From contig DEIM01000025.1 in assembly GCA_002352485.1 (NCBI GenBank), positions 1 to 11,791 on the forward strand: a DNA stretch of 11,791 nucleotides, given 5' to 3'. Positions 1 through 6,594 of this stretch are shown here, piece by piece. Source of the DNA: Candidatus Dadabacteria bacterium UBA2774 (GTDB lineage: Bacteria > Desulfobacterota_D > UBA1144 > Nemesobacterales > UBA2774). A program made the translations under genes and the position numbers. The notes under the pieces are model-generated. The model was not told the origin of the DNA. It saw only the letters and a list, made by a program, of their open reading frames with translations, and made no database searches. Positions within the stretch are counted from its first letter, which is position 1. The number at the start of each line of letters is the position of its first letter.

Positions 1-2
1 CT

Positions 3-617
3 GCGGATGTCCTGTGCAGAAATAATAAAAGAGATATTCTAAAACTAAGACCCGATCAGTGCGTGAAGAATGAAACACAGGTCGACCTTAGTGATATCGA
101 AACAGACCCTGCGCTCAACCCCACACGCTGGAGCTGGCTCGGTGAAGGTGGTGGTACATACTGGTATGTACCGACATCGGGCCTCCCCGCAGTACAATGG
201 GATTCGTCCGATCCTAAAGACTACTCACCGGTAATGGATCAGACGGTATGGCATATTGAGCGTTATGAGAACGGATATTTCTTCGGCCCCATAGTCGCTC
301 AAATAGGTGTGCAGCCTCCGATCTGCCAGTATATGATAGGCTCTGTGACTCCGAACGGCAGAGTATATATAGCCTTTAACCCGCTCAGTACTATTCCTAT
401 TGGCAGTTCTACTCTCACAATCGGTTTAGGTCAGATGGTTCTAAAGAGCGGAGAGTGGACATTTAATATGCAGATGGCTTCAGGCACCTCATCGAACCAG
501 GTCGCGCATTGGGCATTTATGCTCAAGTGCAGCCCCACTGAGGAATGCTGGGATAATCTGCCGGGAGTGCAGAAGAGCCTTACCGAGTTTCTCTCAAACT
601 GTGAAACCGATAACTAG
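3..617 (+). CDS. Unrecognised protein, 5'-truncated by the window edge
   Basis: I do not recognise this family. A GTG at 63 would give 184 residues, but no ribosome binding site precedes it and the same frame is open without a stop back to position 3, adding about 20 plausible residues including two cysteines. The true start therefore probably lies outside the window. The visible part is rich in aromatic residues. Counting from the GTG, tryptophans lie at 23, 25, 34, 46, 63, 132, 150 and 163, and cysteines at 88, 156, 162 and 180. Alternating hydrophobic stretches suggest a beta-rich fold. The C-terminus has a distinctive CWDNLPG segment (162-168) ending in SNC (178-180). The paired cysteines hint at an exported, disulfide-bonded domain, but any signal peptide is off-window. 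No membrane helix is seen. The next gene is convergent, 67 bp away. Function unknown. Confidence 0.65.
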   Translation, partial: ADVLCRNNKRDILKLRPDQCVKNETQVDLSDIETDPALNPTRWSWLGEGGGTYWYVPTSGLPAVQWDSSDPKDYSPVMDQTVWHIERYENGYFFGPIVAQIGVQPPICQYMIGSVTPNGRVYIAFNPLSTIPIGSSTLTIGLGQMVLKSGEWTFNMQMASGTSSNQVAHWAFMLKCSPTEECWDNLPGVQKSLTEFLSNCETDN

Positions 618-684
618 CGCTTTATTATGGTGTTATTTTAGAAGAGTATCCTGCTTCTGGTCAGCCCTGCTCTAACGAGTGAAA

Positions 685-1410
685 TTATTCCACTACGGTT
701 ACGGACTCGATGACAATGACCTCTTCGGGGACGTCTCCGGGACCGACCTTGACTGCGGCAATCTCGTCAACTACGTCCATGCCATCGACTACTCTTCCGA
801 ACACCGCATAACCGAAGTCTCTGACGCCGTGGTTCAGGAAGTCGTTGTCCACGTGATTAATGAAGAACTGGGCGGTCGCGCTGTCTACATCACCCGTCCG
901 GGCCATAGCAAGCGTGCCTCTGTCGTTAGTTAGGCCATTTCTGGCTTCGTTCTTAATGGGCTCTTTGACGGGTTTTTGCTGCATATCGGTCGAAATACCG
1001 CCGCCCTGTACCATGAAGTTATTTATAACGCGGTGGAATATTGTGTTGTCATAAAATCCGTCGTTAACGTACCCGAGAAAGTTCTCAACAGTTATAGGGG
1101 CATTTTCCTGATCAAGCTCTATCTTTATATCACCTTTCGAAGTCTTCATTAATACCATGGGGTTTCCTCCTTCAGCTATAGTCTCCGCTCCATCTGCGGA
1201 TTCAGGTCCAGGGGTCGGTTCAGATTGCTCTTTTTCATCGGCAGTTTCAGTCTTTTCTTCCTGTTTCTGCTCTTGCGCAACTTCAGTTTGATCGCTTTGA
1301 GTACTTACATCCTCATTCTGTTTACAGGCAAATGAGAGTACTATCATCGGAATTACCAACATAAATAAAAGATTTTTATATAAGATCGTTTTCAGAATAC
1401 CGGAATTCAT
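685..1410 (-). CDS. Cyclophilin-type peptidyl-prolyl cis-trans isomerase, exported (probable lipoprotein)
   Basis: Catalyses cis-trans isomerisation of X-Pro bonds, here probably in the periplasm. The 241-residue protein begins with a hydrophobic signal (1-28) ending LSFAC, so Cys29 may be lipidated, although the lipobox is imperfect. A Glu/Gln/Thr/Pro-rich linker (30-82) leads into a cyclophilin domain (about 85-241). Visible active-site signatures are FHRV (125-128), FMVQGG (132-137), QFF (181-183) and YAVFGRV (201-207), the last close to E. coli PpiA. The conserved Arg127, Phe132, Met133 and Gln135 are all present. A longer start at 1476 is possible, but it overlaps the -35 box of a strong promoter, whereas the ATG at 1410 has GGAGG upstream with about 10 bases of spacing. 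The gene is monocistronic and divergent from the oxidoreductase. Cyclophilin assignment is sure; lipidation is inferred. Confidence 0.93.
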   Translation of the reverse strand: MNSGILKTILYKNLLFMLVIPMIVLSFACKQNEDVSTQSDQTEVAQEQKQEEKTETADEKEQSEPTPGPESADGAETIAEGGNPMVLMKTSKGDIKIELDQENAPITVENFLGYVNDGFYDNTIFHRVINNFMVQGGGISTDMQQKPVKEPIKNEARNGLTNDRGTLAMARTGDVDSATAQFFINHVDNDFLNHGVRDFGYAVFGRVVDGMDVVDEIAAVKVGPGDVPEEVIVIESVTVVE

Positions 1411-1449
1411 TATGAGGAATCCTCCGTTTATTTCTATAGAGCTTGTTAA

Positions 1450-1476
1450 CTTATAGGAAATACGTGCAAGTGTCAA
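1450..1476 (-). promoter_or_regulatory. Sigma70-type promoter of the cyclophilin gene
   Basis: On the minus strand a perfect TTGACA (1471-1476) is followed after 15 bases by TATAAG (1450-1455). The spacer is slightly short, but both hexamers are strong. Transcription would start near 1443, giving a leader of about 33 bases before the ATG at 1410. This excludes translation from the in-frame ATG at 1476. Confidence 0.6.
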
Positions 1477-1495
1477 TCCAATACCAGAATAAAAT

Positions 1496-1524
1496 TTGAT
1501 TAGATTTATGCGGTCTGTTAAAGT
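1496..1524 (+). promoter_or_regulatory. Candidate promoter of the LLM-class oxidoreductase gene
   Basis: TTGATT (1496-1501), a 17-base spacer, then TAAAGT (1519-1524) on the plus strand. Spacing is ideal, but both boxes deviate from consensus. It lies 39 bases upstream of the start at 1564, and no better plus-strand candidate is visible in the divergent spacer. Confidence 0.3.
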
Positions 1525-1563
1525 GAATCAGACAACTACTAAATACACAAAAGGACAATGGAT

Positions 1564-2493
1564 ATGAGCAGAATTGATTTCGGCGTAATGCTGAGGCAGC
1601 AGAAGATAGAATACTCACAAATAAGGGAAACAGCGCAGCTCTGCGACGAGCTAGGGTACCACTCTGTGTGGCTGTACGACCACATACTGGGAATGGGCGC
1701 AATCGAAATGGATATATACGAGGCGTGGACACTGATGAGTGCACTTGCAGAGGCTACTGAGAAGATAAAAGTGGGAACTATGGTGCTCTGTAACTCATTC
1801 AGGTCCCCTGCCCTGCTGGCTAAAATGGCTGCGACTCTTGACGTTATAAGTGGGGGGAGACTGGAGTTTGCGCTCGGCGCTGGATGGTTTGAGCCCGAGT
1901 ACAAGGCGTATGGGTACCCTTTTCCGGATAACGTCACAAGGGTCACTCAACTGCGCGAGGCCGTGCAGATAATTAGGGCTATGTGGACAGAGGAGAAGGC
2001 AAGTTTCAAGGGAAAGCATTACAGAATAGATGAGGCGTACTGTAACCCTAAGCCCGTGCAGAAACCCCATCCCCCTATTATGCTAGGCGGGGCGGGAGAA
2101 AAGTATATGCTGCCCCTGATAGCCCGGCTTGCCGATGAGTGGAACTGCCCGGCCACGCATGTGGGAGAATTCGATAATAAGCTTGCTGCGCTTAAGAAAT
2201 ACTGTCAGGACGCAGGCAGGGACGTGAGTGAAATCGGGATATCTCAGCAAACCGTATGCGTACTGGCGAAAGACGAGGCGGAGTATGCCGAGAAGCTGCC
2301 CAAGGCACAGAAGCGCTACGGGTTTTTCGGGGATATTGAGACTCTTGGAATAGTGGGCACACCCGAGCAGTGTATTGAGAAGATAAAGCGAAATGAGGAA
2401 AAAGGAGTCACAAAATACACGATATTCTTCTCAGACATTATGAACCAGGATACGATCAAGTTTTTTGCCAAAGAAGTAATGTCGGCATTTTGA
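1564..2493 (+). CDS. LLM-class flavin-dependent oxidoreductase (F420-dependent type)
   Basis: A 309-residue luciferase-like monooxygenase-fold (TIM barrel) protein. The family transfers hydride or oxygen using reduced FMN or coenzyme F420; the substrate here cannot be read from sequence. Supporting segments are SVWLYDH (34-40), VGTMVLCNSFRSP (70-82) and ISGGRLEFALGAGW (95-108), followed by the typical PEYKAYGYPF (111-120) and a PHPPIMLGG segment (169-176) in the cofactor region. The overall pattern resembles the Rv1855c-like subgroup annotated as F420-dependent, but F420 use is not proven and no F420 biosynthesis gene is near. Two ATGs lie six bases apart (1558 and 1564). I chose 1564 because the AAAGGA at 1550-1555 is then 8 bases away rather than 2. 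No signal peptide, so cytoplasmic. Convergent with the GldC-like gene, 19 bp away, with no visible terminator between them. Confidence 0.88.
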   Translation: MSRIDFGVMLRQQKIEYSQIRETAQLCDELGYHSVWLYDHILGMGAIEMDIYEAWTLMSALAEATEKIKVGTMVLCNSFRSPALLAKMAATLDVISGGRLEFALGAGWFEPEYKAYGYPFPDNVTRVTQLREAVQIIRAMWTEEKASFKGKHYRIDEAYCNPKPVQKPHPPIMLGGAGEKYMLPLIARLADEWNCPATHVGEFDNKLAALKKYCQDAGRDVSEIGISQQTVCVLAKDEAEYAEKLPKAQKRYGFFGDIETLGIVGTPEQCIEKIKRNEEKGVTKYTIFFSDIMNQDTIKFFAKEVMSAF

Positions 2494-2512
2494 ATCGGCC
2501 ACATAGGGGTAA

Positions 2513-2857
2513 TCAATCATCCTTTGTTGCGAAGTCCTCTACTTTACTCGCGAAATCATTGGCGAAATCCCTCATCATTTGAGAAAGCTCCTCGTTATTG
2601 GTAGCTCTCATATAGGTGTCGGCCATCTTCATAATCGTATAGTAATAGTGGGCGTTCATTTCCCCAACCTCCATCTCTTTGGTCCAGAGGTCGATGCTCA
2701 TGGTATTTTTCTCATCCTTGTCCCACATCGATATCATTAGAGAATCACAGGATTGGAAACCCTCTGTTTCCGCCTCGCTCGCGCTCCAGAGAATATCAAG
2801 TGGGGCGTTTTCTGAATCTAGCTTTACAACAAAATTAATCTCTGCTTCTTTAGACAT
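2513..2857 (-). CDS. GldC-like protein
   Basis: A 114-residue, acidic, soluble protein with no signal peptide. It matches the GldC pattern from Flavobacterium gliding-gene clusters: an N-terminal strand (INFVVKLD, 7-14), DILWSASE (21-28), ISMWD (42-46), IDLWTKEM (55-62), and a helical C-terminal half with MADTYMRATN (78-87) and MMRDFAND (94-101). Length is close to the roughly 110 residues of GldC. GldC has no established biochemical role; it was named for effects on gliding motility and occurs also in non-gliding bacteria. The gene has an AGGAG six bases before the ATG. It lies 58 bp downstream of the crotonase gene on the same strand and may be co-transcribed with it. No other gliding or type IX secretion gene is in the window, so a gliding role should not be inferred. 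Family call is from recalled sequence similarity. Confidence 0.75.
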   Translation of the reverse strand: MSKEAEINFVVKLDSENAPLDILWSASEAETEGFQSCDSLMISMWDKDEKNTMSIDLWTKEMEVGEMNAHYYYTIMKMADTYMRATNNEELSQMMRDFANDFASKVEDFATKDD

Positions 2858-2915
2858 AAAACACTCCTAGTTTGCTGATATTATTGAACAACCGCAGTTA
2901 GTTATCGCGAAAGAC

Positions 2916-3761
2916 TTAATCGACACCCCAGAAATCAGGCTTCCTTTTTTCCATAAAAGCGTTTGCGCCCTCCACCATTTCGGGAGCCTTCATAAAGAAT
3001 CTGGCGAGCTCAAGCCCGTGAGTTATCTGAGGATGGGCCATGTCGGATGCGAAATTAATCTGTAATTTAGCGATCCGGAGCGACTGTCTTGATTTCTGGA
3101 GGAGACTCTTACACCAGGCGTCAACTTCTTTGTCCAAATCTTCTTTTGGGACAACTTTATTAACCCAGCCCATATCGGCTGCCTGCTGCGCGGTATAGCG
3201 CTCACAGAGATAAACTATTTCGCGCGCCTTCTTGTCGCCTACCGAGTGCTGGAGCTGCTGTAGTCCGTACCAAATGGGGGCGCTCCCGACAAGCGGACCC
3301 GCCTGGGCGAATATCGAGGTGTCTGAAGCGATGGTTAAATCGCAGAGCATATTGAGCTCGTTTCCGCCGCCGACACAGTAGCCATCTACACGGGCTATGA
3401 TGGGCTTACCGCAGCAGCGCATGGCGGTTGAGAGCCTATGGTGAACAAGCATAAATTTCGCATCGACTTTCTTTTTGGGATCGGGAATCCAGGAAAGATC
3501 GCCTCCGGCTGAAAAAGCTTTACCTCCGGCTCCCGTGAGGACAATCACACCTACTTTGTCGTCGAGCCAGGCGTCTTCAAATGACTGGGCGAGCTCTTCA
3601 CGCGTCTGAGTGTTAAGGGCGTTACGGGTCTCCGGGCGGTTGATTGTAATGTAGGCTACCTTTCTTTTCTTTTCATAGAGCACGTTCTTAAGATTAAGTC
3701 CCGCATTCTTCTTTACGATCCTCTTTTTTGCTTTTGTTGCTGTTGATTTAGCTCTTGGCAT
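2916..3761 (-). CDS. Crotonase-superfamily enzyme, MenB/BadI-like
   Basis: A 281-residue acyl-CoA enzyme of the enoyl-CoA hydratase/isomerase superfamily. A Lys/Ala-rich basic extension (1-26) precedes the fold. The oxyanion-hole segments are AFSAGGDLS (82-90) and GYCVGGGNEL (127-136). The closest overall pattern is to naphthoate synthase (MenB) and 2-ketocyclohexanecarboxyl-CoA hydrolase (BadI): CDLTIASD (140-147), QAGPLVGS (153-160), KKAREIVYLCERY (177-189) and EKRKPDF (271-277). However, the Asp that follows VGS in MenB and BadI (GSFD or GSVD) is replaced: the sequence reads VGSAPIWYG (158-166). Glu135 corresponds to one catalytic Glu of hydratases, but the second hydratase Glu position is Gly155 here. 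The reaction is therefore uncertain, and the name enoyl-CoA hydratase would be only a family label. AGGAGG lies five bases before the ATG. It has its own candidate promoter. Confidence 0.85.
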   Translation of the reverse strand: MPRAKSTATKAKKRIVKKNAGLNLKNVLYEKKRKVAYITINRPETRNALNTQTREELAQSFEDAWLDDKVGVIVLTGAGGKAFSAGGDLSWIPDPKKKVDAKFMLVHHRLSTAMRCCGKPIIARVDGYCVGGGNELNMLCDLTIASDTSIFAQAGPLVGSAPIWYGLQQLQHSVGDKKAREIVYLCERYTAQQAADMGWVNKVVPKEDLDKEVDAWCKSLLQKSRQSLRIAKLQINFASDMAHPQITHGLELARFFMKAPEMVEGANAFMEKRKPDFWGVD

Positions 3762-3796
3762 AATTTCCTCCTATGCGTTATGGTATGGAATTTACA

Positions 3797-3826
3797 ATTG
3801 TAACTTTAAAGGTACATACTTGTCGA
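3797..3826 (-). promoter_or_regulatory. Candidate promoter of the crotonase gene, with palindromic operator
   Basis: On the minus strand TCGACA (3821-3826), an 18-base spacer, then TACAAT (3797-3802), each five of six to consensus. Predicted start is near 3790, about 29 bases before the ATG. The -10 lies inside the perfect 12-bp palindrome TTACAATTGTAA (3792-3803), which extends imperfectly to 18 bp (3789-3806). Such an element over a -10 is a plausible repressor site; the regulator is unknown. Confidence 0.45.
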
Positions 3827-3917
3827 TAACTATTTTTCTGAAGTAATAAATATCGGGAATAGGTATTATAAAGAGGGTGTTTAAATAAGGATAAAACTGT
3901 TTACGCTCTGAAAGAAA

Positions 3918-4061
3918 TTACCAGGGGAGCTTGTTCATTAGAGGGGCAAGCTGTGGGCCGAAGAACGAAACAATGGCTATTAGTCCTATGAAGCCCGCAA
4001 TTCCCAGGCAAAGAGACACTACGGCAACTTGTGTAATCCTTTCTATATGCTGATCGTCCAT
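3918..4061 (-). CDS. 47-residue single-helix membrane protein at the end of the ACIII operon
   Basis: A small gene downstream of actF. The ATG at 4061 has AAGGAGTT six to seven bases upstream, and the frame runs 47 codons to TAA. The N-terminus is charged and short (MDDQHIERIT), followed by one hydrophobic segment (about 11-34, containing Cys18 and several Gly) and a short tail ending LMNKLPW. Charge distribution does not clearly settle topology. It lies 49 bp after actF on the same strand with no terminator between, so it is probably on the ACIII transcript. Solved ACIII structures contain small single-helix accessory subunits beside ActA-F; position and topology suggest this could be an equivalent, but I cannot show homology. 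Alternatives are an oxidase-associated small subunit or an assembly factor. Real gene: likely. Function: inferred from context only. Confidence 0.72.
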   Translation of the reverse strand: MDDQHIERITQVAVVSLCLGIAGFIGLIAIVSFFGPQLAPLMNKLPW

Positions 4062-4110
4062 GTTTAACTCCTTTTGCCTTATTATACTACTTATTCATTC
4101 CAACAACGCT

Positions 4111-5373
4111 TTAGACCATATCTGTCTCAGTTGGGTGTCCCCCTGAAGATTTACCGCCGAAGAACGGATCGCCAACAGGAATTGAAGGGAAAGCCCTCAT
4201 AAATAAGAGGAACATGAACATGAAAGTACCCAAGAAACCAAGCGTTATCAGTATTTGTATTATGCCTATATTTATCGAATCTGAAAGTGATGGAATTATT
4301 ACAACGTATTTATCGAGCCAGAATCCCGTGACGGAAACGGCGGCAATAAAAACAAGTATCGGTTTTACTATTTTATTTGTCCTCGGCATCAGTGCTGCAA
4401 ACGGGAAGATGAAGCAGCTAGTGAGCACCACCCATGATAGCGTGCGGAAGGGCTCGTCTTTTACGCGAGTAATAACAAACCCTGTCTCCTCAGGCATGTT
4501 CGCATACCAAATGGGCAGAAGCTGAGAGAAGAACAGGTAAACCCAAAATAGGGAAAAACCCTGGAGCATTTTACCGATGTCATGGTATTTTTTATCGTCC
4601 AGATAATCCTCAAGACCGAGTCTTTTTCTAAGGAGCACAGAAAGAATTATAGTAGTGCCAAGAGCGGCTATGAAGCTACCCATGAAATAATAAGGACCAA
4701 AGAGAGTGCTGAACCAGTGAGGGTCAAGCGACATCATAAAGTCCCAGGCAAAGAAGCTGAACACTAACGCGTAGAGTATGAGTACCGCAGGGGCGAATTT
4801 GCCTAATTTCACCCATATCCTCTTTCTTTCATCCTCACCACTCCACCCGGAGGCTACCCAGGCTGAAATACCGCTTAGTTTAGTACCTACACCTCCCAGG
4901 TCTTGCCTGAGCGAATAGTAAAGATAGAACATGCTTACAATCAATAGCACTATGAAGCCAATTACGTTACGTCCGAACACGAACTTCATATTGAGCCACA
5001 CGTCTTTTGGATGGTGATAATGCTCTGTCGCGTAGGGGAGTATGTAATCCCTGCCCAGAAATAAGACTAGGAGTAGTATCAGGGCAAGAGGTGTAAACGC
5101 ACCCAAGCCCTCGCTTACCCTTAGAAGCGAGCGAGCCCATCTTGCGTTAGTAATGCGGAGTATGCACGAGAACACAATTCCCGCCTGCGCTATTCCGGTC
5201 CAGAATAGAAAGTTCAAAAGGAACATCTGCCAAGCCGCGTTAGGGTTAGATCCCATAGCTTGAATAACAAAAGTCGCAAAACCTATTATGCCTATGATTA
5301 AGAATACATAGATAGCCGAAGAAGGTATTAAGGATCTTTTAGCTAATATTTCGTCTCTTATTTGCTCATCCAT
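4111..5373 (-). CDS. actF: ACIII subunit ActF (NrfD/PsrC-like integral membrane subunit)
   Basis: The second NrfD-like polytopic subunit of alternative complex III, 420 residues with about ten hydrophobic helices, in the cytoplasmic membrane. It is a paralogue of ActC in this operon. Compare FWTGIAQAG (57-65) and RVSEG (85-89) with ActC FWVGIAHSG and RIAEG; later, FGPYYFMGSF matches ActC FAPYFVAGAI. Two histidines of ActC are missing: one is Gln63 and the other Phe105 (VLFLGRD). This fits the usual view that ActC carries the quinol site while ActF contributes a proton path. The start at 5373 is one base after the actE stop (TAATATG). A longer start at 5418 would lie inside actE without a ribosome binding site. 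A GAGGAG sits 13 or so bases upstream, somewhat far, so translational coupling to actE is likely. Confidence 0.92.
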   Translation of the reverse strand: MDEQIRDEILAKRSLIPSSAIYVFLIIGIIGFATFVIQAMGSNPNAAWQMFLLNFLFWTGIAQAGIVFSCILRITNARWARSLLRVSEGLGAFTPLALILLLVLFLGRDYILPYATEHYHHPKDVWLNMKFVFGRNVIGFIVLLIVSMFYLYYSLRQDLGGVGTKLSGISAWVASGWSGEDERKRIWVKLGKFAPAVLILYALVFSFFAWDFMMSLDPHWFSTLFGPYYFMGSFIAALGTTIILSVLLRKRLGLEDYLDDKKYHDIGKMLQGFSLFWVYLFFSQLLPIWYANMPEETGFVITRVKDEPFRTLSWVVLTSCFIFPFAALMPRTNKIVKPILVFIAAVSVTGFWLDKYVVIIPSLSDSINIGIIQILITLGFLGTFMFMFLLFMRAFPSIPVGDPFFGGKSSGGHPTETDMV

Positions 5374-5374
5374 A

Positions 5375-6013
5375 TTACTCGGTACTCTCCTCAGCTGTAT
5401 TGTCTTCCTGAGCTGCATCAGGCTCTTGTGGTGTTTGTGTTACTTCAGTCGTCTCAGTTGTTTCTGTATCTTGGGTTGTGGTATCAGGCGGAGGCTCGGG
5501 GCTGCCCTGAAGCTTCCTAACATAGTTCACAACGTCCCATGCGCTCTCAGATGTTATGCTTTCACGGTAGCTTGGCATCATCACCTTGCCGCCGTAGCGT
5601 ATGTATGCGTAAAGATATCCATCTGTCCTGGCTATCACACCCGGGCCTGTGAGGTTAAGAGGATAGAAGCCTCTCTTAATAACCGGTCCGTCGCCCTTTC
5701 CTTCCACGCCGTGGCAGACAACACAAAATGTCTTGTAGGCTTGCTCACCGCGGGCAAGTGATTCTTCAGTCGCAGGCACGGGGCTCCGCGCAATGTTTTC
5801 GAAATCTTCTCTGGGAAGAGGCTTAATCCTGAGCCCGTCCGTTGAAACGGAGAGCTGAGGATACACAACCGGCTCCTCATATGGCAGGATGGAGGGCTGT
5901 ATCCACATATCAAAATTCCAAGGGAATGCGTGCGCTCCGATACTGCCGCTTAGACATATAGTCAGAATTAGTAGAAAATTGTATTTCTTATTGATGAGAT
6001 TCATGAGATTCAT
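5375..6013 (-). CDS. actE: ACIII subunit ActE (monoheme cytochrome c)
   Basis: Periplasmic electron-transfer subunit of ACIII, 212 residues. A signal peptide (1-29, ending AHA before Phe30) is followed by a segment typical of ActE (FDMWIQPS, 34-41, and PYEEP, 44-48), then a class I cytochrome c domain. The single heme site is CVVCH (97-101) and the likely axial ligand is Met145 or Met146 in GGKVMMPSY. Only one CXXCH is present, unlike ActE forms with extra hemes. The C-terminal tail (171-212) is disordered-looking and rich in Thr, Glu, Gln and Asp. A Cys at 20 is not in a good lipobox, so I favour a cleaved signal, although ActE is lipidated in some relatives. The start region holds a tandem 9-bp duplication giving ATGs at 6013 and 6004; AGGA is 9 bases before the first. 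An AGGAGG 19 bases upstream is too far for normal use. Confidence 0.93.
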   Translation of the reverse strand: MNLMNLINKKYNFLLILTICLSGSIGAHAFPWNFDMWIQPSILPYEEPVVYPQLSVSTDGLRIKPLPREDFENIARSPVPATEESLARGEQAYKTFCVVCHGVEGKGDGPVIKRGFYPLNLTGPGVIARTDGYLYAYIRYGGKVMMPSYRESITSESAWDVVNYVRKLQGSPEPPPDTTTQDTETTETTEVTQTPQEPDAAQEDNTAEESTE

Positions 6014-6057
6014 TAGAAATAATCCTGTTTAACCTCCTGAAGAGCATTTAAGCACCC

Positions 6058-6570
6058 TCAGACTTCGTCAAACTTTATCTCCTCAGCTCCCTGGGAGCTT
6101 AGTATGTTTTCCACTTCATTTATACTCTCTTTATCGCATGTAACCATTACGCCAAACTTATCTTCGGAGAACCTGGGATCGTACATGCTACTTGGCGCGT
6201 TCCGCCTGAGCCTCGAGTTTATCAGTAATCCCAGAAGAGTAGATAGAGCTCCCATCAAAATCGTTAGCTCGAATATAATCACTATAAAAGGCGGTAATGA
6301 TACAATAGGCTTAGCACTTACGGATATCGGCCAATCGGACGAAGTCAGCACCGTAAATCCTACTCCGCATGCTGCACCCAGCATAGCGCCGAAAAGGGTA
6401 AAGAATCGCACAATGCTCTCTGGCTCGTCCATCACGTCTTCAATCTCGTGATTGGGAACGGGAGAGAATACGCGCAGCTTTTGAAAGCCGGCGCGCTTTA
6501 GCTTCTTTACCGTTTCAACTGTGACATCCACATATGAGAAAATCCCTAAAACGCCTTGATTGTCTTTCAT
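6058..6570 (-). CDS. actD: ACIII subunit ActD (DUF3341 membrane protein)
   Basis: The ActD subunit of ACIII, 170 residues, belonging to DUF3341. It begins with a soluble ferredoxin-like domain (about 1-50; GVLGIFSYVD at 6-15, then LKRAGFQKLRVFSPVP), followed by two transmembrane helices (about 55-76 and 93-116) and a C-terminal soluble segment containing YDPRF and FGVMV. It carries no heme or metal motif. In solved complexes ActD packs against the membrane subunits and is regarded as structural. It sits between actC (24 bp away) and actE (44 bp away), its usual place. GGAGG lies about 10 bases before the ATG. Length is normal for the family. Confidence 0.92.
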   Translation of the reverse strand: MKDNQGVLGIFSYVDVTVETVKKLKRAGFQKLRVFSPVPNHEIEDVMDEPESIVRFFTLFGAMLGAACGVGFTVLTSSDWPISVSAKPIVSLPPFIVIIFELTILMGALSTLLGLLINSRLRRNAPSSMYDPRFSEDKFGVMVTCDKESINEVENILSSQGAEEIKFDEV

Positions 6571-6594
6571 TATGCTTTAGCCTCCGGCGATAGT

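Noticed and set aside
643..665. Possible terminator hairpin (AGAAG ... CTTCT) between the convergent first two genes
   Set aside because: Only five base pairs, a nine-base loop and no T-run on either strand.
679..933. 84-codon open frame on the plus strand
   Set aside because: Antisense to the catalytic half of the cyclophilin gene and without a family pattern.
1411..1476. N-terminal extension of the cyclophilin from an ATG at 1476
   Set aside because: It overlaps the -35 box of a strong promoter, and the ATG at 1410 starts a normal signal peptide with a ribosome binding site.
1488..1501. 14-base match AGAATAAAATTTGA shared with 11672-11685
   Set aside because: AT-rich and short; about this many matches are expected by chance in a window of this size.
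3762..3917. Rho-independent terminator after the ACIII operon
   Set aside because: No stem followed by a T-run could be found in this spacer, so how the operon ends is unknown.
5426..5761. 111-codon open frame on the plus strand
   Set aside because: Fully antisense to actE, with no ribosome binding site or recognisable protein pattern; the minus-strand cytochrome is unmistakable.
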